Shown here piece by piece: positions 17,622 through 24,978 of a stretch of DNA of 46,650 nt. Position 1 is the stretch's first letter, and each line of letters opens with the position of its first letter. This stretch comes from an uncultured Acidimicrobiaceae bacterium (GTDB taxonomy: Bacteria > Actinomycetota > Acidimicrobiia > Spongiisociales > UBA5794): the NCBI GenBank assembly GCA_947258985.1, contig CAMYKI010000001.1, positions 1 through 46,650 on the forward strand, written 5' to 3'. The notes beneath the pieces were generated by a model that was not told the origin of the DNA, did no database searches, and saw nothing but the letters and a program-made list of their open reading frames with translations. The position numbers were made by a program, and so were the translations under genes.

Positions 17622-18152
17622 ATGAAGAAGCTCCTGATTGTGCCCGTGCTCGTGATGTCGGCTTGCTCTGTATCCGGCGAAATCAACATCGGGTCGGAGT
17701 CGCCCGAGAATGCAACGGAGGATGTAATCGAGGGGGAGCTTGCGGACCAGATCGGGTTAGGTGAGCTCACCGCAAGCTGTAGCAAGCCTTCCTCCGAGGA
17801 GGTTGGCTCGCGGTTCCTCTGCACCGCAGACACCGAGGACGGCCGCACCGTCGAGCTTCAGGCGGTGATCGAGGATGATGGTCCGTACGTCGAGACGACC
17901 AACGTTGTTCTTGCCGAGAACCTGGCTCCGATTGTCGCTGCGGTAGTAGGCGAGATCGAAAGCCAGGCGGGAGTAGACCTGGCCGACGACGCGCTCGACT
18001 GCGGCAGCGAGTCCTTGATTGTCGATTCGGCCAACCAGGTCGTTTGCCAATTGACGGACCCGATCGGTGATGTCTTTGACACGACCATCACCTTCAACGG
18101 ACTCGATACTGACAGCCCGACTTTCGACTTCTCGGTAGACACGGGGAGCTAG
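17622..18152 (+). CDS. Lipoprotein with two DUF4333-like halves
   Basis: The protein has 176 residues with a short lipoprotein signal (MKKLLIVPVLVMSAC, lipid Cys15). The mature part shows two related halves. Each has a Cys, a polar stretch, an 'F/V-x-C' strand and a strand ending near 'D...F' (C53/C67 and C127/C142). This is the Cys-pair pattern of DUF4333, where a pair probably forms a disulfide outside the cell. The role of the family is unknown. It follows the small ORF at 17451 on the same strand and converges with the MBL gene. Confidence 0.75.
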   Translation: MKKLLIVPVLVMSACSVSGEINIGSESPENATEDVIEGELADQIGLGELTASCSKPSSEEVGSRFLCTADTEDGRTVELQAVIEDDGPYVETTNVVLAENLAPIVAAVVGEIESQAGVDLADDALDCGSESLIVDSANQVVCQLTDPIGDVFDTTITFNGLDTDSPTFDFSVDTGS

Positions 18153-18179
18153 TCGACGTCAGGGTGCCCGGCTACCGCT

Positions 18180-18197
18180 GCCGCCAAGGGGGGCGGC
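18180..18197. terminator. GC hairpin between converging genes
   Basis: GCCGCC (18180-18185) and GGCGGC (18192-18197) can pair around a 6-nt purine loop, 28 nt after the DUF4333-like gene and 17 nt from the end of the converging MBL gene. There is no U-tract, so the assignment is tentative. Confidence 0.4.
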
Positions 18198-18213
18198 GAG
18201 TCTGGGGTACATC

Positions 18214-19008
18214 TCAGAGCTCATCGTCGAGTTGTGCATATGCACGGGCCAAGGCGATGCGCATGGTTTGGGGCGGGTAGGGGCCCTCGTGGAGCAGGGC
18301 GTCGATCGGGGCCCCATCGCGGTGTCCGTTCCTCGCTAGTTCTGCCACAGCGGCGATTTCGGCCGTCTGGGCGGCCACAAAGTCACGGTCGACGACAAAC
18401 CCGTGCCCGGGCACAACCACATCGGGGATTTCGATCGTTTTGAGTGTGGGGTTCCAGCTCATCGGGTACGAATCGCCGAAGGATGGGGGAGCGCCGTGCT
18501 CGATGAGGTCTCCGGCGAAAAGCACGTCGCCGACGCGGATGACGATGTCTGAGTTCGTGTGACCGAGTCCGTGGTAGCGGAGGTCGGCGCTACGGTTGCC
18601 CACGTCGATGGTCGTGGTCCGGGAGAAGGTGTTGGCGGGTGGTGTGATGGCGACTTCTTCGAACTCCCTACGTTGATCCTCGGATGCCCGCTCCAGCACA
18701 CGCCGTCGTTCCTTCTCGGGATTGCGCAGCATCTCCTCCCGGCACATTTCGTGGCCCCACAACTGAGCTTCTGGGAAGCGCGCATTACCCCAGGTGTGAT
18801 CCCAATGGAAGTGGGTGTTGACCACCCAGCCGACGGGCAGGTTGGTGAGTGACCGGAGGTCAGCGCGGATTTCGTCGGCGTAGCGATGTGTCTCCCGGGA
18901 GTCGACCACCAGAACAGCCGTGTCTCCGATGATGACGCCGACATTGATTTGCAGCGAGTCGTAGTGAAAGCGGAAGACACCGTCGCCGAGTTGGTCGATG
19001 ACGGTCAA
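18214..19008 (-). CDS. Metallo-beta-lactamase-fold hydrolase
   Basis: The product has 264 residues. The zinc motif T-H66-F-H68-W-D70-H71 is complete, and later metal ligands are present in GLGHTNSD, in LFAGDLIEHG and in VVPGHG near the C-terminus. This is a general MBL hydrolase of the subclass B-like/glyoxalase II-like type, and the substrate cannot be assigned. I chose the TTG at 19008: AAGGAG lies 8 nt upstream, and TTGA forms a 4-bp overlap with the stop of the polymerase gene. The in-frame TTG at 19014 would sit directly on the AAGGAG. The two genes are therefore translationally coupled and probably one transcript, though a functional link to DNA repair is not obvious. Confidence 0.88.
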   Translation of the reverse strand: MTVIDQLGDGVFRFHYDSLQINVGVIIGDTAVLVVDSRETHRYADEIRADLRSLTNLPVGWVVNTHFHWDHTWGNARFPEAQLWGHEMCREEMLRNPEKERRRVLERASEDQRREFEEVAITPPANTFSRTTTIDVGNRSADLRYHGLGHTNSDIVIRVGDVLFAGDLIEHGAPPSFGDSYPMSWNPTLKTIEIPDVVVPGHGFVVDRDFVAAQTAEIAAVAELARNGHRDGAPIDALLHEGPYPPQTMRIALARAYAQLDDEL

Positions 19009-20000
19009 TCCCAATTCTCCTTGCGCATCTTCGATGGCTGGACCCGGGGTGGTTCGCCCGGCATCTTCGGGTAGTGCGGCGGCCAGGGGGCATCGCCGAT
19101 TCCGTTGGCCTCGTCCGTTTCAATCATGGCGAGCAGCGGGTCGAGCCGATGGTGGATGTCGTCGATGGCGGCAGTGAGGTCGCCGACATCGGCCCAGCGG
19201 TCCTTGAACGTCATCAGATCAAACGTCTTGGGATCCATCTCCGGAAGCTCCGACCACTCGAAAGGTGTCGACACGAACCCGGTGTGGCGGATGCTGTAGG
19301 CGGAGGCGACGGTGCGGTCCCGGGCGACCTGGTTGTAGTCGATGAAGACACCATCTCGCTCTTCCTTCCACCAGGCGGTTGTCGCCAACTCATGGCGGCG
19401 TTCCAGCTCCCGGGCAAGAGCGAGCACGCTACGGCGCATCTCGAAGTAGTCCCATTCTGGAGTGATTCTGACGTAGATGTGGATGCCCCGGTTGCCGGAT
19501 GTCTTCGGGTAGGACGCATAGCCGAGCTCGTCGAGCAATTCTCTGGCGGCGGCGGCAACCTCCCTGGCATGGAAGAAGTCGTATCCGGCGGCAGGGTCGA
19601 GGTCGATGCGGAGCTCGTCGGGGTGATCGATGTCGTCGCCGCGGGCGTTCCACGGGTTGAGGTCGAGGCAATTCATCTGGGCCATCCAGATGACGTCGCC
19701 CTCATCGAGAGGAAGGAACATGCGGCCGGGGCGTGCTGAAGGGAAACGGACGTCGACGACACTGCGGGCGCTTTCCGGAACTCGCTTGACGAAGAACGGG
19801 TCGTGGTTGACACCCTTGGTCCAGCGCTTCAGCGAGACGGGGCGGTTGTAGACACCACGAAGCGCACCTTCGGCGCACATGGCGAAATGTTCGGCAACAT
19901 CGAGCTTGGTCCAACCCTGATCGGGAAAAACGACCTTGTCGGGCGAGGAGACCCGCACCTCTCGTCCCGCCGCCTCGATGTGTACTTCTTTGCGTGCCAC
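19005..20000 (-). CDS. LigD-type primase-polymerase (stand-alone PolDom / Prim-PolC-like)
   Basis: The protein has 331 residues from a GTG at 20000 (VARKEVHIEAAG); the frame extends to 20735 but that is antisense to the methyltransferase gene. It belongs to the archaeo-eukaryotic primase superfamily, the polymerase module of bacterial LigD. Seen motifs: RIDLDP (D133 and D135, metal site motif I), SGNRGIHIYV (motif II with H174), and FIDYNQVARDRT (D221, motif III), then YSIRHT. There is no ligase or nuclease domain attached. Such stand-alone proteins (mycobacterial PolD1/PolD2) fill short gaps, preferring ribonucleotides, and operate with LigC. The likely partner ligase is encoded at 15098-16117. 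The gene overlaps the downstream MBL gene by 4 bp. The predicted ribosome binding site is weak. Confidence 0.9.
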   Translation of the reverse strand: MARKEVHIEAAGREVRVSSPDKVVFPDQGWTKLDVAEHFAMCAEGALRGVYNRPVSLKRWTKGVNHDPFFVKRVPESARSVVDVRFPSARPGRMFLPLDEGDVIWMAQMNCLDLNPWNARGDDIDHPDELRIDLDPAAGYDFFHAREVAAAARELLDELGYASYPKTSGNRGIHIYVRITPEWDYFEMRRSVLALARELERRHELATTAWWKEERDGVFIDYNQVARDRTVASAYSIRHTGFVSTPFEWSELPEMDPKTFDLMTFKDRWADVGDLTAAIDDIHHRLDPLLAMIETDEANGIGDAPWPPHYPKMPGEPPRVQPSKMRKENWD

Positions 20001-20099
20001 GCCGCCATTATGTCGGAAAGCACGCCCTCTGGTTGCCGATGGTGTGGCTGAGGAGCGTGGCGGTTCGCTCACGGGGGCCGTTATCGGTAGCGTCTGCGC

Positions 20100-20918
20100 A
20101 TGGTTGATGACTGGTCGAAGCCCATCACTGTTCAAGAAATGTACGGGGACTGGGACTACGAAGCGGCGGTCGAGCTGCTGGATCGCAGTCTCAATCCACG
20201 TCCCTCCAAAGCCATATTCGACACAGTCGAAGCGCTTGGAATCGGACCGGGCGACACTGTGCTCGACATCGGTGGGCGCGACGGCGGCCATGGATTGCTG
20301 ATGGCCGAGCGATTCGGATGTCGGGTGGTGTCCGTCGATCCCGCTCCGGCAAACATCGCTGACGGACTGAAGAGAGTCGCTGAACATGAGCACGGCGAGT
20401 CCGTTGAGATCAAGCATGGCGTGATCGAAGACATCCCGGCCGGGGACAACGCCTTCGATCTCGTCTTCTCCCGGGACATGCTCAACCACGTCGCCAACCA
20501 GGACCGTGGGCTCGCTGAGTGTGTCCGAGTGCTGAAACCCGGGGGAGCGATGTTGGTCCACGAGGTATTCGAGACCGACCTGATGGAACCTCGGGAGGCG
20601 GCTCGGCTGTATGCAGATCTCGCCACGGTGCCCGAGATGATGGCTCCCGGTGGCTTTGAGCAGCGGGCGAAGAACGCCGGCTTCGCCATAGAGAGCATCG
20701 ACGTGGTTGGGTCCGAGTGGTACGAGGCGTCTCAAGAGGCCGGCATCGCACCCAACTACATGATGCAGATCTCACGCCTGCGTAGGGCCAAAGACGAGCT
20801 ATTGGCCGAGTTGGGTGAGGTGGCCTACCGAACCATGCTGGGCAATGCGATGTGGTCCATCTACCTGTTCATCGGGAAGCTGGAGACCCGCCTCTACGTG
20901 TTGCGCCTGGCTGCGTAG
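20100..20918 (+). CDS. Class I SAM-dependent methyltransferase
   Basis: The protein has 272 residues. The SAM-binding glycine loop is T-V-L-D-I-G-G-R-D-G-G (about 53-63), the acidic end of strand 2 is 'VVSVDPAP', and the post-motif 'AFDLVFSRDMLNHV' followed by 'GLAECVRVLKPGGAMLVHEVF' is characteristic of the Methyltransf_11/UbiE-like fold. A C-terminal helical cap of about 90 residues probably selects the substrate, which could be a lipid, quinone or small molecule. It is divergent from the primase-polymerase gene with 99 nt between starts. No strong ribosome binding site is seen. Confidence 0.85.
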   Translation: MVDDWSKPITVQEMYGDWDYEAAVELLDRSLNPRPSKAIFDTVEALGIGPGDTVLDIGGRDGGHGLLMAERFGCRVVSVDPAPANIADGLKRVAEHEHGESVEIKHGVIEDIPAGDNAFDLVFSRDMLNHVANQDRGLAECVRVLKPGGAMLVHEVFETDLMEPREAARLYADLATVPEMMAPGGFEQRAKNAGFAIESIDVVGSEWYEASQEAGIAPNYMMQISRLRRAKDELLAELGEVAYRTMLGNAMWSIYLFIGKLETRLYVLRLAA

Positions 20919-20927
20919 CCGGCTCTC

Positions 20928-20983
20928 GTGCCGGGCGCTCGGACGCCGGCACTCCGTCTACGGCCCCCGGGCGGCTGCCGCCC
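20928..20983. terminator. Two hairpins between converging genes
   Basis: The first pairs GTGCCGG (20928-20934) with CCGGCAC (20946-20952). The second pairs GGGCGG (20969-20974) with CCGCCC (20978-20983) around the loop CTG. Both lie between the methyltransferase stop and the end of the converging Ddn-like gene; neither has a U-tract. Confidence 0.5.
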
Positions 20984-20997
20984 TCGCGTCGTGGAAT

Positions 20998-21615
20998 TCA
21001 TCGCGGCGTCCGGCTCTGACGGAAACGACGCACGGTCAACCAGGTGGCGACTCCGGCGATCGCAGAGGCCGGTAGCACCCATGCGAGATCGCCGGGCCCT
21101 CCGGGTCCCGTGACCGGCTGGCCAAGCCTGATCTCGACCGCCTCGTACTTGACCCCCGGACGGATCCCCAATGACGCGATCTCCTCATCAGATGCCGAGG
21201 AGAGATCGAGTCCGGGGTGGGCCAGTTTCGCCGCAAAGCCCGATCGAGTCAGTATCTCCCGCACATGCGCGATGCGGTCTGGCTCCTTCGCCACGAGCAC
21301 ACCGATGCCGCTGAGACGTCGACCATCGGGCAGCCATACCTCACACCGCGAGTCGGCCTGCAGGTTGAGGAGCCAGTGTGTCGTCTTTCCAAACCCGGCC
21401 AGGCAGTACACCCGGTCGTCGCGCTCGGCGAAGTTGAGAGGGACGAGCCGATGTTCGCCGCTCTTTCGGCCCGTTGTTCCCAAGATCATGACGAAGCCGC
21501 CGGTCGGGCTTGCCATCATTCGGCGGAGCCCGAGCCGCCACATCAAAAGCATGTTGTGATTGAGGTATCGAAACGCTCGCCTTAGGCTCCGTTCCTGGGA
21601 TTGCGTGAGTTCCAT
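20998..21615 (-). CDS. F420-type nitroreductase/deazaflavin-dependent oxidoreductase (Ddn-like)
   Basis: The protein has 205 residues from the ATG at 21615 (MELTQSQERSL), which has AAGGAGAT 4 nt upstream. It shows the split-barrel Ddn pattern: 'GGFVMILGTTGRKSGEHRLVPL' (cut here into GTTGRKSG and RLVPL), then 'VYCLAGFGKTTHWLLNLQA', where the GRKSG loop and the following strands bind the F420 cofactor phosphate in known relatives. The C-terminus ends in a membrane helix (LAWVLPASAIAGVATWL) and a basic tail, an addition absent from the short Ddn proteins, so this one is probably membrane tethered. Typical partners reduce quinones or unsaturated ketones with F420H2. The substrate is not determinable. 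Confidence 0.85.
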   Translation of the reverse strand: MELTQSQERSLRRAFRYLNHNMLLMWRLGLRRMMASPTGGFVMILGTTGRKSGEHRLVPLNFAERDDRVYCLAGFGKTTHWLLNLQADSRCEVWLPDGRRLSGIGVLVAKEPDRIAHVREILTRSGFAAKLAHPGLDLSSASDEEIASLGIRPGVKYEAVEIRLGQPVTGPGGPGDLAWVLPASAIAGVATWLTVRRFRQSRTPR

Positions 21616-21809
21616 GACATCTCCTTGCCGGCGCGCGCTATCACCGGCTCCACCGAGTCTATGCGCGGTGTTGCGGAATCCTGCAGGTCGTGGGCCGGGA
21701 GCTTGCACCCGATTGAGGCTGGGCGCCTGGACCTCTAGACAGTTCGTCGATCCTCGGAGTGATGTTGCCTTGCGGCCTCGTTGCCCCGGACCTCCCGGTT
21801 GGTCTCACG

Positions 21810-21917
21810 GCCCTCTCGCCGGGTGGGTGAAATCGAAACGCCATCGGCAGTCCTGATGATTGCCCATCTGCTGTTGTGCACCAACGTGTGATATCGGCTA
21901 TAGAGAAGGATGAGGTT
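21810..21917 (-). pseudogene. Decayed 3' fragment of a DUF222/HNH endonuclease gene
   Basis: The 36-codon stretch reads NLILLYSRYHTLVHNSRW and then AIIRTADG. The intact protein at 23362-24588 has NLILLCRRHHTLIHNSRW and TINRTADGEFEF at the same place. The fragment has lost zinc/HNH residues (CRRHH became YSRYH) and shows a 1-nt deletion close to the end, shifting the 'FHP' tail out of frame. Homology stops just upstream of NLILL. It is thus a non-functional remnant, probably left by an ancestral duplication or recombination. Confidence 0.8.
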
Positions 21918-22093
21918 GCTAGGGAATGAGTAGTCACACCCTCGGGGGACAGGGCCCACAAAGCCGCTTCTACCCGATCGCTATTGCGGCCTCGCTCCGT
22001 ATTGTGCACCCGTTGAGGTCTGCCCGGAGTCTGGACCAGCCAGTCGTCCGCTTGTCGGTCTCAGCGTTGAACGTTCGATGACCTCGAGACCGT
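21918..22093. other. Intergenic DNA with no recognised gene
   Basis: This stretch separates the HNH remnant from the DsrE-fusion gene. Together with 21616-21809 and the remnant it makes almost 480 bp without an intact gene. I see no tRNA, repeat or convincing ORF. Short frames here have no ribosome binding site and no family resemblance. It may be further decayed HNH-associated sequence. Confidence 0.5.
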
Positions 22094-22750
22094 CTAGATG
22101 TATATCTGGATGTCGGAGTCCTCCATCACGGACATGAATGTGAGGTACTCGACCACCGAGATGTCGTCGAAGACGAATTCGTCCAGCTTCACCTTGAAGT
22201 GGGGGAGGGAGCCACCGCAGGCATACAGGTGAGCGCCGAGATTGGTCAGCTGGCGAAGCTTGTCCTGCGCGGGAATGTGACCGGTCTTGGTCATGCCAGC
22301 CGCAGCAAAGCGGCTGAACGGGCGAGCCCACCCCTTGAGCTTCGGTTTGTACCCGCCGGCGAGCACCCGGACTGCAGGGCCCTGGAAGTAGAGGTGCACG
22401 TCGATTCCTTCGAGGGCTGCGCCAAGGGCGAACCCCAGAGGCGACAACAGTTCCTCTAGCCCATCCGACGAAATGACCATTGCAAGCTTGGTGTCCTTGA
22501 CGACACGTGGCTGCTTCTCGACGAAGAAGTGCAGTCCGTTCGCGGCGGCAACCGTATCTACCAGGCGGTGCCCAGACGACTCGCACCATGCAGACATATC
22601 CGGGCGGAAGGGCGCGAAGTCGTCGGTGATGATCTCGAGAACATCCCCGTTCTCCATCGTCTCGAGCTCTCTTGAGGCGTCGTGCACGGCGAACGTCGTG
22701 ATGGTCGTGCCGCGTCTGTCGATGGAGCGTGCGGGCGTGAGTGTTTCCAT
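22094..22750 (-). CDS. TusA-like/DsrE2-like fusion protein (sulfur-carrier type)
   Basis: The product (218 residues) starts at the ATG at 22750, which has GAGGAG 6 nt upstream. A second ATG at 22819 overlaps the MarR stop as ATGA and would add 23 residues. Residues 1-78 follow the TusA/SirA fold: IDRRGTTITTFAV is strand 1, then GDVLEIITDD and 'WCESSGHRLV' as in TusA. The Cys-Pro of TusA ('GLxCPxP') is replaced by Ile-Thr, so this domain cannot carry sulfur in the usual way. Residues 86-218 are DsrE/DsrF-like: KLAMVISSDG, then VHLYFQGPAVRVL, then LYACGG with Cys178, the usual sulfur Cys position of this group. A peroxiredoxin-like or persulfide-handling role is inferred. It lies downstream of the marR-like gene in the same operon. 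Confidence 0.75.
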   Translation of the reverse strand: METLTPARSIDRRGTTITTFAVHDASRELETMENGDVLEIITDDFAPFRPDMSAWCESSGHRLVDTVAAANGLHFFVEKQPRVVKDTKLAMVISSDGLEELLSPLGFALGAALEGIDVHLYFQGPAVRVLAGGYKPKLKGWARPFSRFAAAGMTKTGHIPAQDKLRQLTNLGAHLYACGGSLPHFKVKLDEFVFDDISVVEYLTFMSVMEDSDIQIYI

Positions 22751-22815
22751 TCGTGTCTCCTCAGTATTCGATGGCAGGATGACCGGAGCGATCTCGACGG
22801 AGATGGGGACGGTCG

Positions 22816-23274
22816 TCATGACTGAACTGCCGGCTCCCAGCCGGCCAGGGCGGTGTCGAGCTTTGTGAGCAGATGGGCGAGTTCCTGAGTTTCGTCGGGG
22901 CTCAATCCGGCGCAGCACCCGCGGAACATCTCATGCAATGTGGGGGTGGTGCCCTGAAGGCGCTTGCCGTCGGTAGTAAGGAGGACTATCAGGCTGCGCC
23001 GGTCGTGGGGATGAGGTGCGCGGCTCGCCAAGTCCTTGCGTTCTAGGGCGTCGACGATTGCGGTCATCGTTGCGGGCGTGCAGTGGTTCCCCGCGGCGAG
23101 GTCCTTTAGCTGGAGACCGTCCTGAGCCCAGAGCTGCGCAAGAGCAGCATATTGAGGCGGGGTGAGTCCGGCGCTCTGCATCGTTTGACGTTGCAGGTTC
23201 GTCAGCTTCCTGCTCAGTCCCTCCACGAGGTGGAAGACGGTCGGGAGCGTAGGAGCATCAATTGAGTTTGTCAT
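22816..23274 (-). CDS. MarR-family transcriptional regulator
   Basis: The protein has 152 residues from the ATG at 23274 (MTNSIDAPT); the frame extends to 23298 but that part lies inside the promoter/operator. The fold is a winged helix: LTPPQYAALAQLW (helix before the HTH), 'KDLAAGNHCTPATMTAIVDALERK' (recognition helix, split here) and the wing 'RAPHPHDRRSLIVLLT' with the conserved DRR. The C-terminal helix closes the dimer. The gene's stop overlaps a possible start of the DsrE-fusion gene, so both are presumably co-transcribed. The palindrome directly upstream suggests autorepression, and the redox/sulfur partner suggests sensing of oxidative or electrophilic stress. No obvious sensor Cys cluster is visible. 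Confidence 0.85.
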   Translation of the reverse strand: MTNSIDAPTLPTVFHLVEGLSRKLTNLQRQTMQSAGLTPPQYAALAQLWAQDGLQLKDLAAGNHCTPATMTAIVDALERKDLASRAPHPHDRRSLIVLLTTDGKRLQGTTPTLHEMFRGCCAGLSPDETQELAHLLTKLDTALAGWEPAVQS

Positions 23275-23283
23275 GCTTCTCAT

Positions 23284-23334
23284 ATAGTTAGGGTACATAT
23301 TATTAGTACTCTAACTATCTTGAAGTGTCAAGAT
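23284..23334 (-). promoter_or_regulatory. Promoter with palindromic MarR operator
   Basis: An inverted repeat with 13-bp arms (ATAGTTAGGGTAC at 23284-23296, GTACTCTAACTAT at 23306-23318, one mismatch, 9-nt spacer) overlaps a probable minus-strand promoter: -35 TTGACA (23331-23326), 18-bp spacer, -10 ACTAAT (23307-23302). A second small palindrome ATCTTG-N6-CAAGAT (23317-23334) flanks the -35. A regulator bound here would block RNA polymerase on its own gene. Confidence 0.7.
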
Positions 23335-23361
23335 AGATTTGCATCCTGCGAGATGAGTCGA

Positions 23362-24588
23362 TCACGGCCCCCGGGCCGGGTGGTTGAACTCGAACTCTCC
23401 GTCGGCGGTTCGGTTGATCGTCCAGCGGCTGTTGTGTATCAGCGTGTGATGTCGGCGACACAGCAGGATGAGGTTGTCGATGTTGGTCTCGCCAAGGGAT
23501 TCGACCCATCCTGCGATGTGATGAGCGTCGCACCATGATGGCTTGCGGCTGCATCCCGGGAAACGGCAGTGCCGATCTCTCACTGCCAGTGCTTTGCGCT
23601 GGGCGGTGGTAGCCACCCGGGTGGATCGGCCCATATCGAGGATCACGGACGTGCCGGCGGCGAGGAATCGGGTGAGGCGGGCATCACAACACAACTGGTC
23701 GAGGACGCTACGGGTGACGGGCCCGATCCCGTCGATATCACACCAGGTAGCAGCCAGCTCCGGAGTAGTGCCGGTGAGCGAAGCGATATCAATCACAGCG
23801 TTGACGTTGGGTGGATTGCCCGACGGTTTATCGCCATTGATCTGTCGGTTGACGATGTCGGCTAGAGCGTCGGCGCGTCGCTGCGACAGACTCCGCGGTC
23901 CATCGAGAGCATCTATGGGATCTGGCGGTGCCTGGTGGTCGAGGGCCCCGATGAGCTGGGAGCCGGCGACCGGGTCGAGGTAGAAGTCCCCGGTCACCCA
24001 GCCATCCAACCCAACCGCGGCGTGGAGGTGACGCCGGTCCCATTTCTTCGCAAAGCCTTGTTTAGCGAGTTGGTCGTCGGCTAGACCTGCCCAGCGACGC
24101 ATCACCAACCCAAAGTCACCGACCGGGAGGTGCTTGGCCTGCTCGACCAGAACCTTGGCATGATCATCGAGCAACACTGCCCGATCCTTGGACGTGATCC
24201 GGCCGATAGCGTCGACGTGCGGCGTGCCGATGTCACCATCAGCCAGCGCCTCTGCGACCTCGACGTGTCTGTTTACCAGACGGGCGTTCTTCACCAGCCG
24301 CTGCGCCTCGCGATCGCCGATCGGGGTGCGATGGCTGAGCCAGGCACGGGGCGACAGAAACCCGTCGATCTCCCAAGCCCGATCTCTGTCCCACGATCCG
24401 GCCAGCCGCAACACCTCAGCGTCCAACCGTTCCCGGATCTCTAGCAGCTCGACGAGCCGCTCAGACTTTGCAGTGCCGCTCCAGCCGTCGTGGTTCTCGC
24501 CCGCTAGTGCGGCAATTCCCATGCGGATCTGCAAACCCGGATCGCTGTTTCCCAGCGGCAGCTCGGTTGGTTCCGTTACGTCGAACAT
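23362..24588 (-). CDS. DUF222-domain HNH endonuclease family protein
   Basis: The protein has 408 residues. The N-terminal two thirds are the DUF222 helical domain (for example RLDAEVLRLAGSWDRDRAW and 'AWLSHRTPIGDREAQRLVKNAR', shown in parts). The C-terminus carries a zinc-type HNH domain: CRFPGCSRKPSWCDAHHI, then DNLILLCRRHHTLIHN, with all Cys and His present. These genes are abundant in actinobacteria as multi-copy 'REP13E12-like' families; DNA cleavage is presumed, the biological role is unknown. A broken copy of its 3' end lies 1.5 kb away. The start at 24588 has no strong ribosome binding site. Confidence 0.88.
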   Translation of the reverse strand: MFDVTEPTELPLGNSDPGLQIRMGIAALAGENHDGWSGTAKSERLVELLEIRERLDAEVLRLAGSWDRDRAWEIDGFLSPRAWLSHRTPIGDREAQRLVKNARLVNRHVEVAEALADGDIGTPHVDAIGRITSKDRAVLLDDHAKVLVEQAKHLPVGDFGLVMRRWAGLADDQLAKQGFAKKWDRRHLHAAVGLDGWVTGDFYLDPVAGSQLIGALDHQAPPDPIDALDGPRSLSQRRADALADIVNRQINGDKPSGNPPNVNAVIDIASLTGTTPELAATWCDIDGIGPVTRSVLDQLCCDARLTRFLAAGTSVILDMGRSTRVATTAQRKALAVRDRHCRFPGCSRKPSWCDAHHIAGWVESLGETNIDNLILLCRRHHTLIHNSRWTINRTADGEFEFNHPARGP

Positions 24589-24774
24589 ACACGCAACATA
24601 TCAACTAGTACCGACAAAAAACGCTGTTTCCTGCTGTACGCGCCGGAAGCCCACCCAGCGCTTGCCAGCGGTCGGTCACCACGCTGACCGGCTGACCCAA
24701 TAGAGGCCCATTGCATCCCAGGATGCAGCCGCAAGCCGGCATGGTGCCACGCTCATTGCAGGCCGCGCCTACCC

Positions 24775-24817
24775 GATGATCAGGCATTAATGCCTGATCA
24801 TCAAGCACCGAAGGTGC
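24775..24817. repeat. 28-bp perfect palindrome and adjacent hairpin in a gene-free stretch
   Basis: GATGATCAGGCATT (24775-24788) is followed directly by its exact reverse complement (24789-24802). A second hairpin pairs GCACC (24805-24809) with GGTGC (24813-24817) around GAA. A third, GCATCC/GGATGC with loop CA, is at about 24713-24726. All lie in the 390-bp space 24589-24978, where I find no gene. The palindrome may be a regulator site, a terminator for transcripts from either side, or an extruding hairpin. Confidence 0.7.
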
Positions 24818-24978
24818 GATCTGTTTCCGAGTGCTCTGCAAACCGCGATCGTGTTCTCATACCTCTCCTGCAGATTCACCGATCTGTACGCTAGAGAGCC
24901 CGCAAAAGAGGACTCAGAGTTGCCACCAGCGGCAGAAATCGAATCGACTCACCCCCGCGGCAGACCTGCGGCCGAATC

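Noticed and set aside
20001..20735. N-terminal extension of the primase-polymerase
   Set aside because: It lies antisense to the recognised methyltransferase and has no LigD-like content; the polymerase fold begins at 20000.
24589..24978. tRNA or attachment site in the gene-free stretch
   Set aside because: Hairpins are present but no cloverleaf with a T-arm consensus or anticodon loop, and no direct repeat pair as at an att site.
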